Source: Bog-473 sp963834405 (GTDB lineage: Bacteria > Actinomycetota > Acidimicrobiia > Acidimicrobiales > RAAP-2). From it: a DNA stretch of 64,000 nucleotides. The notes under the pieces are model-generated. The model searched no databases and was not told the DNA's origin. It saw only the letters and a list, made by a program, of their open reading frames with translations. Location: the NCBI GenBank assembly GCA_963834405.1, contig CAWIBX010000002.1:124001-188000 (forward strand), in the 5' to 3' direction. How positions within the stretch are numbered: position 1 is the first letter of the stretch; every line of letters starts with the position of its first letter. Shown here in pieces: positions 8,776 through 17,513 of the stretch. Position numbers and translations under genes: made by a program.

Positions 8776-9960
8776 TCAGCCTCCCAGGTGCCGGCGCAGT
8801 GCCGCCCGCACCAGGGTGGCCCGCATCGACTGGCCCAGCGTGGCCATCTGCTCCGCCGCGTCGGCCGCCCGCTGGCGGGACTCGGGGTTGCGCTGGCGCA
8901 GCAGGGGAATCACCACCTGCTCAATCAGCCCCATCTCGCGATCGGCCGCGTTGCGGTAGAGGCGCAGGTGCCGCGGCTCTATGCCGAAGGCCCGGAACGA
9001 CGCCGCCAGATTGGCCAGCGTGAGGGCGTCCTCGTCGTAGGTCCGCATCCCCGCCAACGTCGTGGCATCGATGAGGCCGTAGCTCTCCAGTCCGGCCAGC
9101 TCTTCGGCCGACAGCCCGCTCGCCGAGCACAGTTCCTCCGCGGTCAGGCTTGCACCGGTGACGATGGCGGTCGGAAGGCGGGGCACCGCCCGCTCCGCCG
9201 GCGGGCTGGCCGCCGCATGGGCGCCGCGGCCACTGGGCGCTGCCGCCGGCGCCGTCGCGCCCCCCGCCGGTGTGCCCACGGCCGGTGCGCCCCCGGAGGG
9301 CGGGGCCGGCGTCGCCGGGGTGGCCGGCGGGTTGCTCCCGGACCGGTCCCGGTCCCGGTCCCGGTCCCGCGCCGCGTCGACGACGGGCGGGGCGGTTGTC
9401 GCGGCGGACGCTCGTTCGTACTGGCGCCGGCTCTCGCTGGCCGGATGCGCCTCGACCCGGTCCTGCGGGACCACGGGTGCGCCGGCGCCGGTCATGTCCT
9501 CGCCGCGGCCCGGCACGGCGGCGCCGGCGTCGGGCAACAGGGCGGCCCGCCGTGACGCATCGGCGAGGATGCGGGTCATCGCCTCTTCGTCGGCGGTCGT
9601 GGTCGCGGTGTCCGTGGCTGTCGCGTCGGCGTCGGCCGTGGCCGTGGCCGTGGCCGGCTCGGCCGGCTTGCCGTTGGCCGCGGAATCCCCCGCGTCGCCG
9701 TCGTCGAGGTCGATGTCACCGGCGTCGAGGCGGTCGCGGATCACCTTGAGCGGCAGGAAGTGCTCGCGCTGTTGGCGCAGCACCCAGCGCAGCCGCTCCA
9801 CGTCGTGGTCGAAGAACTTGCGGTAGCCCGACGCCGAGCGCTCCGGGTTGACCAGGCCCTGGCTCTCCAGGAAACGGATCTTGGAGATGGTGACGTCGGG
9901 AAACTCCTCCCGCAGGAGGGTCAGCACGTCCCCGATCGACAGGTACGTCCGGCTGCTCAC
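8776..9960 (-). CDS. ftsR: MerR-family transcriptional regulator FtsR
   Basis: A 394-residue regulator with an N-terminal MerR winged helix-turn-helix (about 6-75: YLSIGDVLTLLREEFPDVTISKIRFLESQG and GYRKFFDHDVERLRWVL) and a conserved C-terminal domain starting near residue 245 (LTAEELCSASGLSAEELAGLE...). The two are joined by a long low-complexity linker of roughly 150 residues containing repeats of Thr-Ala and Asp-Arg. The two-domain plan matches actinobacterial FtsR, which activates ftsZ in Corynebacterium. The linker is much longer than in usual homologues and explains the size. The gene overlaps garA by 4 bp. No cysteine or effector motif of classical MerR proteins is seen. Confidence 0.86.
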   Translation of the reverse strand: MSSRTYLSIGDVLTLLREEFPDVTISKIRFLESQGLVNPERSASGYRKFFDHDVERLRWVLRQQREHFLPLKVIRDRLDAGDIDLDDGDAGDSAANGKPAEPATATATADADATATDTATTTADEEAMTRILADASRRAALLPDAGAAVPGRGEDMTGAGAPVVPQDRVEAHPASESRRQYERASAATTAPPVVDAARDRDRDRDRSGSNPPATPATPAPPSGGAPAVGTPAGGATAPAAAPSGRGAHAAASPPAERAVPRLPTAIVTGASLTAEELCSASGLSAEELAGLESYGLIDATTLAGMRTYDEDALTLANLAASFRAFGIEPRHLRLYRNAADREMGLIEQVVIPLLRQRNPESRQRAADAAEQMATLGQSMRATLVRAALRRHLGG

Positions 9961-10427
9961 TCGTTCCCCGCCACCAGATAGACAAGCTTGAACTTGCCGA
10001 TCTGGACTTCGTCGCCCGGGGACAGCTGTATTTCGTCTATGCGCTCCCGGTTCACGTACGTGCCGTTCAACGAGCCCACGTCCCGCAGCGTGTACGTACC
10101 GTTCTCACCGCGGGAGATCACCACGTGGCGGCGCGAGACGGTGATGTCGTCCAGGAAGATGTCGCTCTCCGGGTGCCGTCCGGCGCGGACCACCTCGTCA
10201 CCGAGGAGGTAGCGCGCGCCGACGTTGGGGCCGCGGGTGACCACGAGGACGCCGGCGCCGTGCGGCACGGCTACGAGCGTGACCTCGGCGGCGTCCTCCG
10301 ACGTCTCGGCCTCGTCGGGGTGCAGCGTGATGGTGGCGTCGTCCCCGTTGGCGAGCAGCGCATTCCCACACGAGGAACAGAAGTTGACCCCCTCGGGATT
10401 CCGGTGCCCACAGTTGTGGCAGTACAC
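9957..10427 (-). CDS. garA: FHA-domain protein, GarA-like, with N-terminal zinc ribbon
   Basis: A 156-residue protein: an N-terminal zinc ribbon (CHNCGHRNPEGVNFCSSCG, residues 3-21) and a C-terminal forkhead-associated domain (about 70-150) with the phosphothreonine-binding signature GRHPESDIFLDDITVSRRHVVI and SLNGTYVNRERI. In mycobacteria GarA sits between gcvH and ftsR and controls 2-oxoglutarate dehydrogenase and glutamate enzymes after phosphorylation by PknB/PknG; the same neighbours occur here. The ETTS phospho-motif of mycobacterial GarA is not seen, only AETSEDAAE, so the regulatory switch may differ. GTG at 10427 is chosen because it places the zinc ribbon directly at the N-terminus. 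Confidence 0.82.
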   Translation of the reverse strand: MYCHNCGHRNPEGVNFCSSCGNALLANGDDATITLHPDEAETSEDAAEVTLVAVPHGAGVLVVTRGPNVGARYLLGDEVVRAGRHPESDIFLDDITVSRRHVVISRGENGTYTLRDVGSLNGTYVNRERIDEIQLSPGDEVQIGKFKLVYLVAGNE

Positions 10428-10516
10428 GGTTGCAACGGTACCCCACCCCACCCGTCCTTTTCCCTGTCCGATTCCTGGTCTGTCGACCAGCACATCGGGC
10501 TGCCCGGCCCGGCCGC

Positions 10517-10897
10517 TCAGCCGGCCGTCAGGTCGGCGTAGGCCGCGGCATCGAGAAGGCCGCCCGGGTCCGCGCCCGCCGCGAGCTCGAGCTCGCAGAT
10601 CCACCCTTCTCCGTACGGGTCCTGGTTGATCGTCTCGGGTGCGTCCGCCAGCGCGTCGTTGACGGCGACCACGGTGCCCGACAGCGGCGCGTAGATCTCC
10701 GATACGGACTTCGTCGACTCCACCTCGCCGAGTTGCCCGCCCACCTCCACCTCACTGCCCATCTCGGGCAGATCGATGAACACGATGTCACCGAGCGCGT
10801 CCTGCGCGTAGTCGGTGATGCCGATACGCGCGCGGCTTCCCTCCACGCGTATCCACTCGTGTTCCTCGGAATAGCGAAGGTCCTCCGGGATGTTCAT
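10517..10897 (-). CDS. gcvH: Glycine cleavage system H protein
   Basis: The lipoyl carrier of the glycine cleavage complex, shuttling the aminomethyl group from the P to the T protein. The 126-residue product starts MNIPEDLRYSEEHEWIRVEG, as is usual for GcvH, and has the lipoylated lysine in GEVESTKSVSEIYAP (about residue 63) and the INQDPYGEGWICEL end of the hybrid domain. ATG at 10897. No gcvP or gcvT is in the window. Position upstream of garA-ftsR matches Rv1826-Rv1828. Confidence 0.93.
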   Translation of the reverse strand: MNIPEDLRYSEEHEWIRVEGSRARIGITDYAQDALGDIVFIDLPEMGSEVEVGGQLGEVESTKSVSEIYAPLSGTVVAVNDALADAPETINQDPYGEGWICELELAAGADPGGLLDAAAYADLTAG

Positions 10898-10992
10898 GGG
10901 GGGCGACCCTACCGGACCGCCGGTCGCGGCCGCCTCGGCGCCGGCGCTCCTCGGCGCCGGCGCTCCTCGGTGTCCCCGCGTCCGGCGGCTCG

Positions 10993-13485
10993 CTAGGCCA
11001 GCATGCGCCGCAGGCGCGCCACGTACTCGCCGGCGAGGCGCTCGGAGGCGGGCAGGTCCCGTCCCTCGGCCCAGACGTGCGTCACGGGGTCCTCGGGGTC
11101 GGGGACGACGAGGACCCACCCCTCCCCGGTGCGGACCTTGATGCCGTCGACCAGCACCAGGTCGGCGCCCTCCTCCGCCAGGCGCTCCATGAGGGTGCGC
11201 ATGAGCAGGCCTTTCTGCTCCGACGGGGTCGGCACCTCCTCGTGGAGGACCGGCATGGGCGGCGCGGCCCGGACCACCTCGGCCAACGACGCGGTCCCGG
11301 CCCCGAGCAGGGACACCAGGCGCACCAGCGCGGCGGCGGCGTCGAAGGCCGGCAGGAACGAGGGGAACACGTAGCCGCCCCGGCGGTCGGTGGCGAACGA
11401 CACCCCGTCCGACGCGGCCGCCTCCAGCAGACCGGGCGTGGCGAGCGGCGTGAGCGTCACCTCGATCCCGCGCGCCGCGCACAGCGCCAGGGCGTGGTCG
11501 CTCACGGTGAGGGGGAGGGCCACCCGGCCGTCCAGTCCCGCCGCGCTCAGCAGGTCGAGGAACACGAGGAGCGCCTCGTCGTCGGAGAGCACCTCGCCGC
11601 GTTCGTCTATCAACGTGAGGCGCTCGCCGCCGGCGTCTATGACCGCGCCCAGGTCGGCCCCGGACCCGCGCACCGCCTCGGCGACGCGCTCTTCGCTCTC
11701 GGCGCGGTCGAGCGCGATCATGCCCGGCGTCTGGGCGAAGGGGTTGATGCTCAGCACGTCGACGCCGACCTTCGACAGCAGGTTCGGCATGACGAAGCTG
11801 GCGGCACCGTACGACAGGTCCAGGACGAGCTTGACCTGCCGGCCCGCGTCCCGCCGGAGCCCGAACGCCTCGACGACTGTGGCGGTGTAGTGCTCAATGG
11901 TGCGGGGCGAGAAGTCGATGTCGCCGATCTCCCCGGCCGTGACCCGCCGGAACTCCTCGCGGTGGTACATGCGCTCGACGCGGCGCTGCTCCGATTCGGA
12001 GAGGTCGATGCCGCGGTCGTCGAAGAACCGGATGGTGACCGACTGGGGGTCGTCGGGGCTCAGCCGCACGGTCAGGCCGGCCTGGTTGCCCCGGGTGCGA
12101 ATGTGGTGCCGCGTGACCGGCACGGTGGCGAGCTCGAGGTCCCCGACGTTGACGCCGACGGCGTTGCAGCCCACCATGAGCGCGCGCTTGAGCACCCGGG
12201 CGGCGCGGCTGGTGTCGCGCGAGGCCGTGATGTAGGAGCCCTTCTCGAAGCCCGAGGCCCACGCCTTGGCCAGGCGCACGGCGAGCTCGGGGCTGATGTC
12301 GACGTTGGCGATGCCCTGCACGCCGTCGCGGCCGAAGAGCGTGCGGGCCCCGCCGGACTCCCACACAATGGAGGCGTTCACCTGCGCGCCGGCCTCGACC
12401 ACCTTGTACGGATAGACCTTGACGTCGCTGCGGACCTCGGCGTGCGCGCCGATCAGGCAGCCCTCCCCCACCACCGACCCCGGTTCGCAGCGGGCCCCGG
12501 TCCGGAGGTCGCAGGAGCGGCCGAGCACTGCGCCCTCCACGCGGACCGAGGCTCCCAGGTAGGCGTTCTCGCCGATGACCGAGCGCTGCACCTCGCCCCG
12601 CTCGGCCACCTGCGTGTTGGCGCCGACCGTGGTGTAGGAACCGAGCACGGCGCCGGCGTCGATGGTGCAGTTCTCCCCCACGAAGACCGGCGCCACCATG
12701 CGCACCGACGGCTCGATGGAGCTGCCCTTGCCGACCCACACCCCCGGTCGCAGCTCGAAACCCGAGACGTCGACGTGTACCCGCCCGTCGAGGATGTCCT
12801 CGTGCGCCTTGAGGTAGGCGGCCGTCGTGCCGACGTCCTCCCAGTAGCCGTCGGCCACGCACCCGTAGATCGGCGCGCCGTCCCTGAGCACCGACGGAAA
12901 GACCTCGCTGGCGAAGTCCACGGCGCGGCCTTCGGGGATGGCGTCGAAGATCTCGGGCTCCAGCACGTAGATCCCGGTGTTGATGGTGTCGCTGAACACC
13001 TGGCCCCAGCCCGGCTTCTCCAGGAAGCGCTCGATGCTGCCATCCTCCCGCGTGATCACGATGCCGAACTCGAGCGGGTTCTCCACGGCGCTGAGCGCGA
13101 TGGTGGCCAGCGCCTGGTTCTTGTCGTGGAAGGCGATGACCGAGGTGAGATCGATGTCGGTGAGGACGTCGCCCGAGATCACCAGGAAGCGCTCGTCCAG
13201 TTCGTCCTTGGCGTTGCGCACCGACCCGGCCGTCCCCAGCGGGGTCTCCTCGGTCGCGTAGACCATGCGGACGCCGAGCTCGCTGCCGTCGCCGAAGTAG
13301 CTCCGGATGGCGTTCGGCATGAACGCGACGGTTACCACGATGTCGGTGATGCCGTGCCGCCGCAGCAGCGACACGATGTGCTCCATCATCGGCCGCCCCA
13401 CGAGCGGCAGCATCGGCTTGGGCAGGTTCGACGTCTGCGGCCGCAGCCGGGTCCCCTCACCGCCGGCCATGATCACGGCCTTCAC
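10993..13485 (-). CDS. Fused sugar-1-phosphate nucleotidyltransferase / phosphomannomutase-like protein
   Basis: An 830-residue two-enzyme fusion. Residues 1-235 form a nucleotidyltransferase (AVIMAGGEGTRLRPQTSNLPKPMLP, then ISGDVLTDIDL and FLEKPGWGQ), 245-360 a left-handed beta-helix of hexapeptide repeats, and about 375-830 a phosphohexomutase-like region. Such proteins are annotated as mannose-1-phosphate guanylyltransferases. In the mutase part the usual TASHNP phosphoserine loop is replaced by VRLSPDDP and the metal-binding DGDADR loop by DAGGERL, so mutase activity is doubtful. GTG at 13485 overlaps the TGA of the upstream phosphatidyltransferase gene (GTGA), so the two form a unit, perhaps for phosphoinositide or polyprenyl mannoside synthesis; that last link is inference. 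Confidence 0.85.
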   Translation of the reverse strand: MKAVIMAGGEGTRLRPQTSNLPKPMLPLVGRPMMEHIVSLLRRHGITDIVVTVAFMPNAIRSYFGDGSELGVRMVYATEETPLGTAGSVRNAKDELDERFLVISGDVLTDIDLTSVIAFHDKNQALATIALSAVENPLEFGIVITREDGSIERFLEKPGWGQVFSDTINTGIYVLEPEIFDAIPEGRAVDFASEVFPSVLRDGAPIYGCVADGYWEDVGTTAAYLKAHEDILDGRVHVDVSGFELRPGVWVGKGSSIEPSVRMVAPVFVGENCTIDAGAVLGSYTTVGANTQVAERGEVQRSVIGENAYLGASVRVEGAVLGRSCDLRTGARCEPGSVVGEGCLIGAHAEVRSDVKVYPYKVVEAGAQVNASIVWESGGARTLFGRDGVQGIANVDISPELAVRLAKAWASGFEKGSYITASRDTSRAARVLKRALMVGCNAVGVNVGDLELATVPVTRHHIRTRGNQAGLTVRLSPDDPQSVTIRFFDDRGIDLSESEQRRVERMYHREEFRRVTAGEIGDIDFSPRTIEHYTATVVEAFGLRRDAGRQVKLVLDLSYGAASFVMPNLLSKVGVDVLSINPFAQTPGMIALDRAESEERVAEAVRGSGADLGAVIDAGGERLTLIDERGEVLSDDEALLVFLDLLSAAGLDGRVALPLTVSDHALALCAARGIEVTLTPLATPGLLEAAASDGVSFATDRRGGYVFPSFLPAFDAAAALVRLVSLLGAGTASLAEVVRAAPPMPVLHEEVPTPSEQKGLLMRTLMERLAEEGADLVLVDGIKVRTGEGWVLVVPDPEDPVTHVWAEGRDLPASERLAGEYVARLRRMLA

Positions 13486-14117
13486 GCGGGGCTCCCCTTC
13501 ATGTCGGCCTCCGCCTCGGGGCTCCGCCGGGCCGCCCGTCCTTCCCGCAACGCCTTCCTGGCGGGGCCGATGTAGCTCCCCGCGGCGTACCACGACAGCG
13601 CGAGCCCGACGATCCCGGTGACCCACGCGATGACCTTTACCGGCTCCTGCCAGGCGGCGTCGCCGTAACCGAGGAGGAACGCCGGGTAGGCGAACATCAG
13701 GCCGAACGTGCCGGCCTTGCCGACCCAGAGAACGTCGATCCGGGCTGCGCCAAGCGACGCCAGCAGCACCACCATGATGGAGACGAGCACCTCGCGGGCG
13801 ATGGTCGCGATGCCGAACCACAGCGGTACCGCCCCGTAGACCAAGACCGAGATCACCGCGGTGCCCACGAGCAGCCGGTCCGCCGTGGGGTCGAGCACCT
13901 TGCCCAGCGTCGACACCTGGTGGAAGCGCCGCGCCACGTAACCGTCGATCCAGTCGGTGGCGCCGAGCGCCGCCAGCAGGAAGGCGCTCGCGGTCTGCCA
14001 GTGCCGCCCGAAGAGCATGTAGAGGAAGAGCGGGATGCAGGCCAGCCGGACCATCGTGATGACGTTCGGCGCGGTGAAGATGCGATTCAGCCCGGCGTCG
14101 GAATCGGCGTCGTCCAC
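13482..14117 (-). CDS. CDP-alcohol phosphatidyltransferase (PgsA-like)
   Basis: A 211-residue membrane enzyme with five to six hydrophobic segments and the complete CDP-alcohol phosphotransferase signature D-G-x2-A-R-x8-G-x3-D-x3-D, seen as DGYVARRFHQVSTLGKVLD followed by PTAD (about residues 57-80). The family transfers a phosphatidyl group from CDP-diacylglycerol to an alcohol; the acceptor (glycerol 3-phosphate or inositol phosphate) cannot be told from sequence. It overlaps the downstream nucleotidyltransferase fusion by 4 bp. GTG at 14117 is the best-placed start in front of the first helix. In M. tuberculosis a pgsA paralogue (Rv1822) is also near gcvH. Confidence 0.87.
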   Translation of the reverse strand: MDDADSDAGLNRIFTAPNVITMVRLACIPLFLYMLFGRHWQTASAFLLAALGATDWIDGYVARRFHQVSTLGKVLDPTADRLLVGTAVISVLVYGAVPLWFGIATIAREVLVSIMVVLLASLGAARIDVLWVGKAGTFGLMFAYPAFLLGYGDAAWQEPVKVIAWVTGIVGLALSWYAAGSYIGPARKALREGRAARRSPEAEADMKGSPA

Positions 14118-14204
14118 GCCTACGAGTGTACGGGAGCGCTCCCCACCTCCCCGTGGGCCCTCGCCCGGCCCGAGGCACAGCCCCGGTGTGCCAGAGTGGC
14201 GTCG

Positions 14205-15410
14205 ATGCCGCGTTTCGAGCCCTTCCGCGGGTTGCGCTACCAGCCCGACATGGCGCCCATCGCCCAGGTCATCGCACCGCCCTACGACGTCATCACACCG
14301 ACTGAGCGCGTGCACCTGGCCTCCCGCCACCAGGCGAACTCCGTCCTGGTCGAGTTGCCCGAGGCCGACCTCCGGGGCGGACGCGACCGCTATGCCGTGG
14401 CCACCGACCTCTTCACCCACTGGCAGGGCGAGGGGATCATCGTGGCCGAGGGCGTGCCGAGCCTCTACCCGTACCGCATGACCGACGCCGAGGGACGGAC
14501 GTCAACCGGCGTGATCGGCGCGCTCGGGCTGGCCGAGCCGGGCGCGGAGAGCGACATCCTCCCCCACGAGCAGACGCTGCCCAAGCCCAAGAGCGACCGC
14601 CTCGATCTCCTGCGCGCCACCCGGGCCAACCTCTCGCCCATCTGGGGGCTCTCCATGGCACCGGGGGTCACCGCGACGTTCGACCCGACCGACGACGAGC
14701 CGGTGGCCGACACGTACGACGACGACGGCGTGCGCCACCAGCTCTGGGTGCTGAGCGACCCCGACGCCGTGCAGGCCGTCGCCGCCGCCGTGGCCGGCGC
14801 GCCGGTCGTGCTGGCCGACGGGCATCACCGCCACGAGACGGCGCGCGCGTACCAGGCGGAATGCCGCGCAGCCAACGGCGGCGCGCCCGGTCCCTACGAC
14901 CTGGTCATGGCGCTCGTCACCGAGCTCGCCGAGGACCAGCTCCACGTCGGCGCCATCCACCGGACGGTCGCGGGCCTCCCCGAGAGCTTCGACCTGGTCG
15001 ACGCGCTCTCGCAGTGGTTCGACGTGGTCCGGGCCGGCCCCGCCGACGAGCGGACGCTCGGCGCGCTGTCCGACTCCAACTCCATGGCGGTGGTCACGAG
15101 GGGCAACGCCTATCTGCTGCTCCCCCACCCCGAGGTTGATGCTGCGGTGGGCAACGACCTCGACTCCAGCCTCATCGCCGCCGTCCTGGAGCGGCTCCCC
15201 GCCCACGAGGTCATGCACCGCCACAGCGTCGCCGAGGCCATGGAGGCCCTGGCCCAGGGCGAGGGACAGGCGGCATTCCTGCTCCGGCCCGTGACCGTGA
15301 AGCAGATCGACGAGTGGGCGAACGAGCGGCGGCGGATGCCGCCCAAGACCACGTATTTCAGCCCCAAGCCGCGCACGGGCATGGTCTTCCGATCCCTCGA
15401 CATCGTCTGA
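14205..15410 (+). CDS. DUF1015 family protein
   Basis: A 401-residue cytoplasmic protein of the DUF1015 family, whose function is unknown. Family landmarks are the N-terminal FEPFRGLRY...IAPPYDVI, the QTLPKPKSDRLDLLRATRANLSP segment, the histidine-rich VLADGHHRHETARAY (about residue 210) and a C-terminal RRMPPKTTYFSPKP. Length is normal for the family (about 400). The ATG at 14205 directly precedes the conserved start. It is divergent from the pgsA-like gene with 87 bp between. It ends 47 bp before the convergent transglutaminase gene. Confidence 0.88.
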   Translation: MPRFEPFRGLRYQPDMAPIAQVIAPPYDVITPTERVHLASRHQANSVLVELPEADLRGGRDRYAVATDLFTHWQGEGIIVAEGVPSLYPYRMTDAEGRTSTGVIGALGLAEPGAESDILPHEQTLPKPKSDRLDLLRATRANLSPIWGLSMAPGVTATFDPTDDEPVADTYDDDGVRHQLWVLSDPDAVQAVAAAVAGAPVVLADGHHRHETARAYQAECRAANGGAPGPYDLVMALVTELAEDQLHVGAIHRTVAGLPESFDLVDALSQWFDVVRAGPADERTLGALSDSNSMAVVTRGNAYLLLPHPEVDAAVGNDLDSSLIAAVLERLPAHEVMHRHSVAEAMEALAQGEGQAAFLLRPVTVKQIDEWANERRRMPPKTTYFSPKPRTGMVFRSLDIV

Positions 15411-15457
15411 TGCCGTCTGCTGCGGTTTGACGTGTCCGGTGCCGTCTGAAGGTGTCG

Positions 15458-16990
15458 TCAGCTGCTCACGGCGGACGGCCGGTGGCGACGCGCCCTACGT
15501 CGGCGCACCCGGGTCCGCTTGGCCTGGGTGAGCAACTCCCGCCGCCGTGGCGGCACGGGATCGCGGCCGCCGTACGCGCTCGCCTCCACCTCCTGGGCCA
15601 GCCGGCTCCAGGTCTGCGAGCCGCTCTCCATCAGCGCGTCGAGCGAGCGCGTGTACTCGGCCAATGTCTCGGCGGGCCGACGGGGACGGCCAGCCCGCCT
15701 GCCCGCGCGCTCCACATGGCGGGCCACGCGGGCGGCCCAGGACGCGGGACGCCTGCTCCGGAGCACCAGGACCGCGACCGCCCCGCCGACCACCAGAGCG
15801 ACGGCGGCGACCGGCACCCATGGGACGCGCCGCAGGTCGGCCGCGAGGTCGCGCAGCGCGGTGGCACCGGGGCTCGGGGCGGTCGCGGGCACCACGGCGG
15901 TGGGGTCGAAGCTCTGCCATCCGTAACCTGGGAACCAGACCTGGACCCAGGCGTGCGCGTCGTTCGCGTGGACCTGATAGAGGTCCGTGATCGGGTCGTA
16001 GCCGCCGGGAACGTAGCCGACGGCCTCGCGGGCCGGGATGCCGAGCGAGCGCAGCATGACGGCGAGGGACGTCGAGATCTGCTCGCAGAAGCCGACCCGG
16101 TTGCCGAAGAGGAACTCGTCGACCGAGTCTGCTCCCGGCGGCAGGGGCGGGATATCGATCGAATAGCGAGTGTGCAAACCCATCCAGGCGATGAGCGACT
16201 GGACCTTGCCGTAGGTCGTGGTGTCGTGTGCCGTGATCGACCTCGCCAATGCCTGGACCCTCGGGTACGGGTGCGGGAGCTGCACGTACCGCCTACGCGT
16301 AGCCGCGGGAAGCGACTGCGGACTGTCGTCGGTCCGGAGTTGCTGGGGCGTGGGGAGGTCGACCGCCGACTCGACCGTGTAGATGGAGCCGCCGCCCAGG
16401 CCGATGGGAGAGACGACTGTGCCGTCGTCGGCGGCGAAGACTCTCGAAGAGGGGAACCACAGCTCCGATGCGGTCTCCGCGTGAAACACGAGGTTCGCCG
16501 TGCCATCGGCCACGTAGAAGGTCTGGAGGTCGGGCTCGCCGGCCAACGACGCGCCGACCGAAGGAGGAAGGACGAAAGGCAAGGTCTGCCGTAGCGTCTG
16601 CGGCCTCGTCTTCGTTTCCACCCAACTCTCGCCGACCCAGGTGTCGAAGGTCTCGCCGACCCAGAAGGACGGACGGCTGGCCCGCACCTGCATGACCAGC
16701 TGGTCATTCAACTGCCCGCGCAGCGCGGTGTCCAGGGTCTGAGCAAAGCCCAGGTAGCCGCCGACGTGTGTCCTTCCGGCGACGCTCCCGGCGCGGGCGA
16801 GCTGGGCGGGTGTCCCCGAGTCGCCCGCCAGTGCGCCCGGTACGCCCACCGAGCCTCCGAGACCGGCGCGTGCCAGAAACGCGTCCCTCACCGAGACGAT
16901 CGGGGCCGGGAGTACGAGGAAGATGGCGGCCGACGCCGCGCTCGAGGGCGCCGAGCGCGCAGACCAGGCTGGGCACCGACATCCGGCCAC
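15458..16990 (-). CDS. TgpA-like transglutaminase, C-terminal fragment after an apparent frameshift
   Basis: This reading frame encodes the sixth membrane helix, the extracytoplasmic transglutaminase-like domain and the C-terminal tail of a DUF3488/TgpA protein. The catalytic triad is present: Cys in NRVGFCEQISTSLAVMLRSLG, His in NDAHAWVQVWF and Asp in WQSFDPTAV. One more hydrophobic helix (VPVAAVALVVGGAVAVLVL) precedes a basic cytoplasmic tail. The meaningful sequence begins near 16943 (SAASAAIFLVLP); the GTG at 16990 is only the first possible start in this frame. The first five helices lie in the overlapping frame at 16704-17513. One extra base, or a two-base loss, near 16941-16945 would explain the split. 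Confidence 0.8.
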   Translation of the reverse strand: MAGCRCPAWSARSAPSSAASAAIFLVLPAPIVSVRDAFLARAGLGGSVGVPGALAGDSGTPAQLARAGSVAGRTHVGGYLGFAQTLDTALRGQLNDQLVMQVRASRPSFWVGETFDTWVGESWVETKTRPQTLRQTLPFVLPPSVGASLAGEPDLQTFYVADGTANLVFHAETASELWFPSSRVFAADDGTVVSPIGLGGGSIYTVESAVDLPTPQQLRTDDSPQSLPAATRRRYVQLPHPYPRVQALARSITAHDTTTYGKVQSLIAWMGLHTRYSIDIPPLPPGADSVDEFLFGNRVGFCEQISTSLAVMLRSLGIPAREAVGYVPGGYDPITDLYQVHANDAHAWVQVWFPGYGWQSFDPTAVVPATAPSPGATALRDLAADLRRVPWVPVAAVALVVGGAVAVLVLRSRRPASWAARVARHVERAGRRAGRPRRPAETLAEYTRSLDALMESGSQTWSRLAQEVEASAYGGRDPVPPRRRELLTQAKRTRVRRRRARRHRPSAVSS

Positions 16991-17513
16991 CTCCGCTCGC
17001 CGACGTCCACATCTCCGTCAGTCCCCACAGGCAGCAGGCGGCCCAGCCGGCCACGTAGAGGCCGAACCCGAGGTCGATCGCCTGCGCGCCACCGACCGCC
17101 ATCAGCCCGGCCGACGCGGCGAGCGAGAACAAGAGGTCCCGTCTCGCGGGCACGTGGAAGGAGTGGACGACCAGAACCGACACCAAGAGGAGCGTCAACG
17201 GGTTCTCTACCTGGGCGAAGTCTGCGAGCGGGGCGGTCACGGAGTGGAAGAACCACACGCACGCCGCGGTAGCGCCGACCGCTACCGCGATCTTGACCCA
17301 GCCGGGAGGATGTTCCCGCGTTCGATAGGAGAACACCGTTCCGCCTGCCACCAGGACAATTGCCACGAACGCAGTCGTCGGCGCCAGCTCGTTCAGCGAG
17401 GCGCACGCCATGATCGCGACAACCACGGCGCCCAGGCATGCGCCGCGGAGCCGGACGGAATGCTCCGGGACCCCGGGACGGTTGGCCCTCCGGACCGCTT
17501 CGAGGACGCTCAT
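16704..17513 (-). CDS. TgpA-like transglutaminase, N-terminal membrane fragment
   Basis: Starting with MSVLEAVRRANRPG at 17513, this frame encodes about five transmembrane helices typical of the DUF3488 half of TgpA proteins. After RMSVPSLVCALGALE (near 16945) it becomes Arg/Gly-rich sequence with no resemblance to the family until the stop at 16704, while the expected sixth helix continues in the other frame. It overlaps the DUF58 gene stop by 4 bp. It is the third gene of a MoxR-DUF58-transglutaminase operon, a widespread trio thought to act on cell-surface proteins. If the frameshift is real the product would be a membrane stub without the catalytic domain. Confidence 0.78.
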   Translation of the reverse strand: MSVLEAVRRANRPGVPEHSVRLRGACLGAVVVAIMACASLNELAPTTAFVAIVLVAGGTVFSYRTREHPPGWVKIAVAVGATAACVWFFHSVTAPLADFAQVENPLTLLLVSVLVVHSFHVPARRDLLFSLAASAGLMAVGGAQAIDLGFGLYVAGWAACCLWGLTEMWTSASGGGRMSVPSLVCALGALERGVGRHLPRTPGPDRLGEGRVSGTRRSRRLGGRTGRTGGRLGDTRPARPRRERRRKDTRRRLPGLCSDPGHRAARAVE

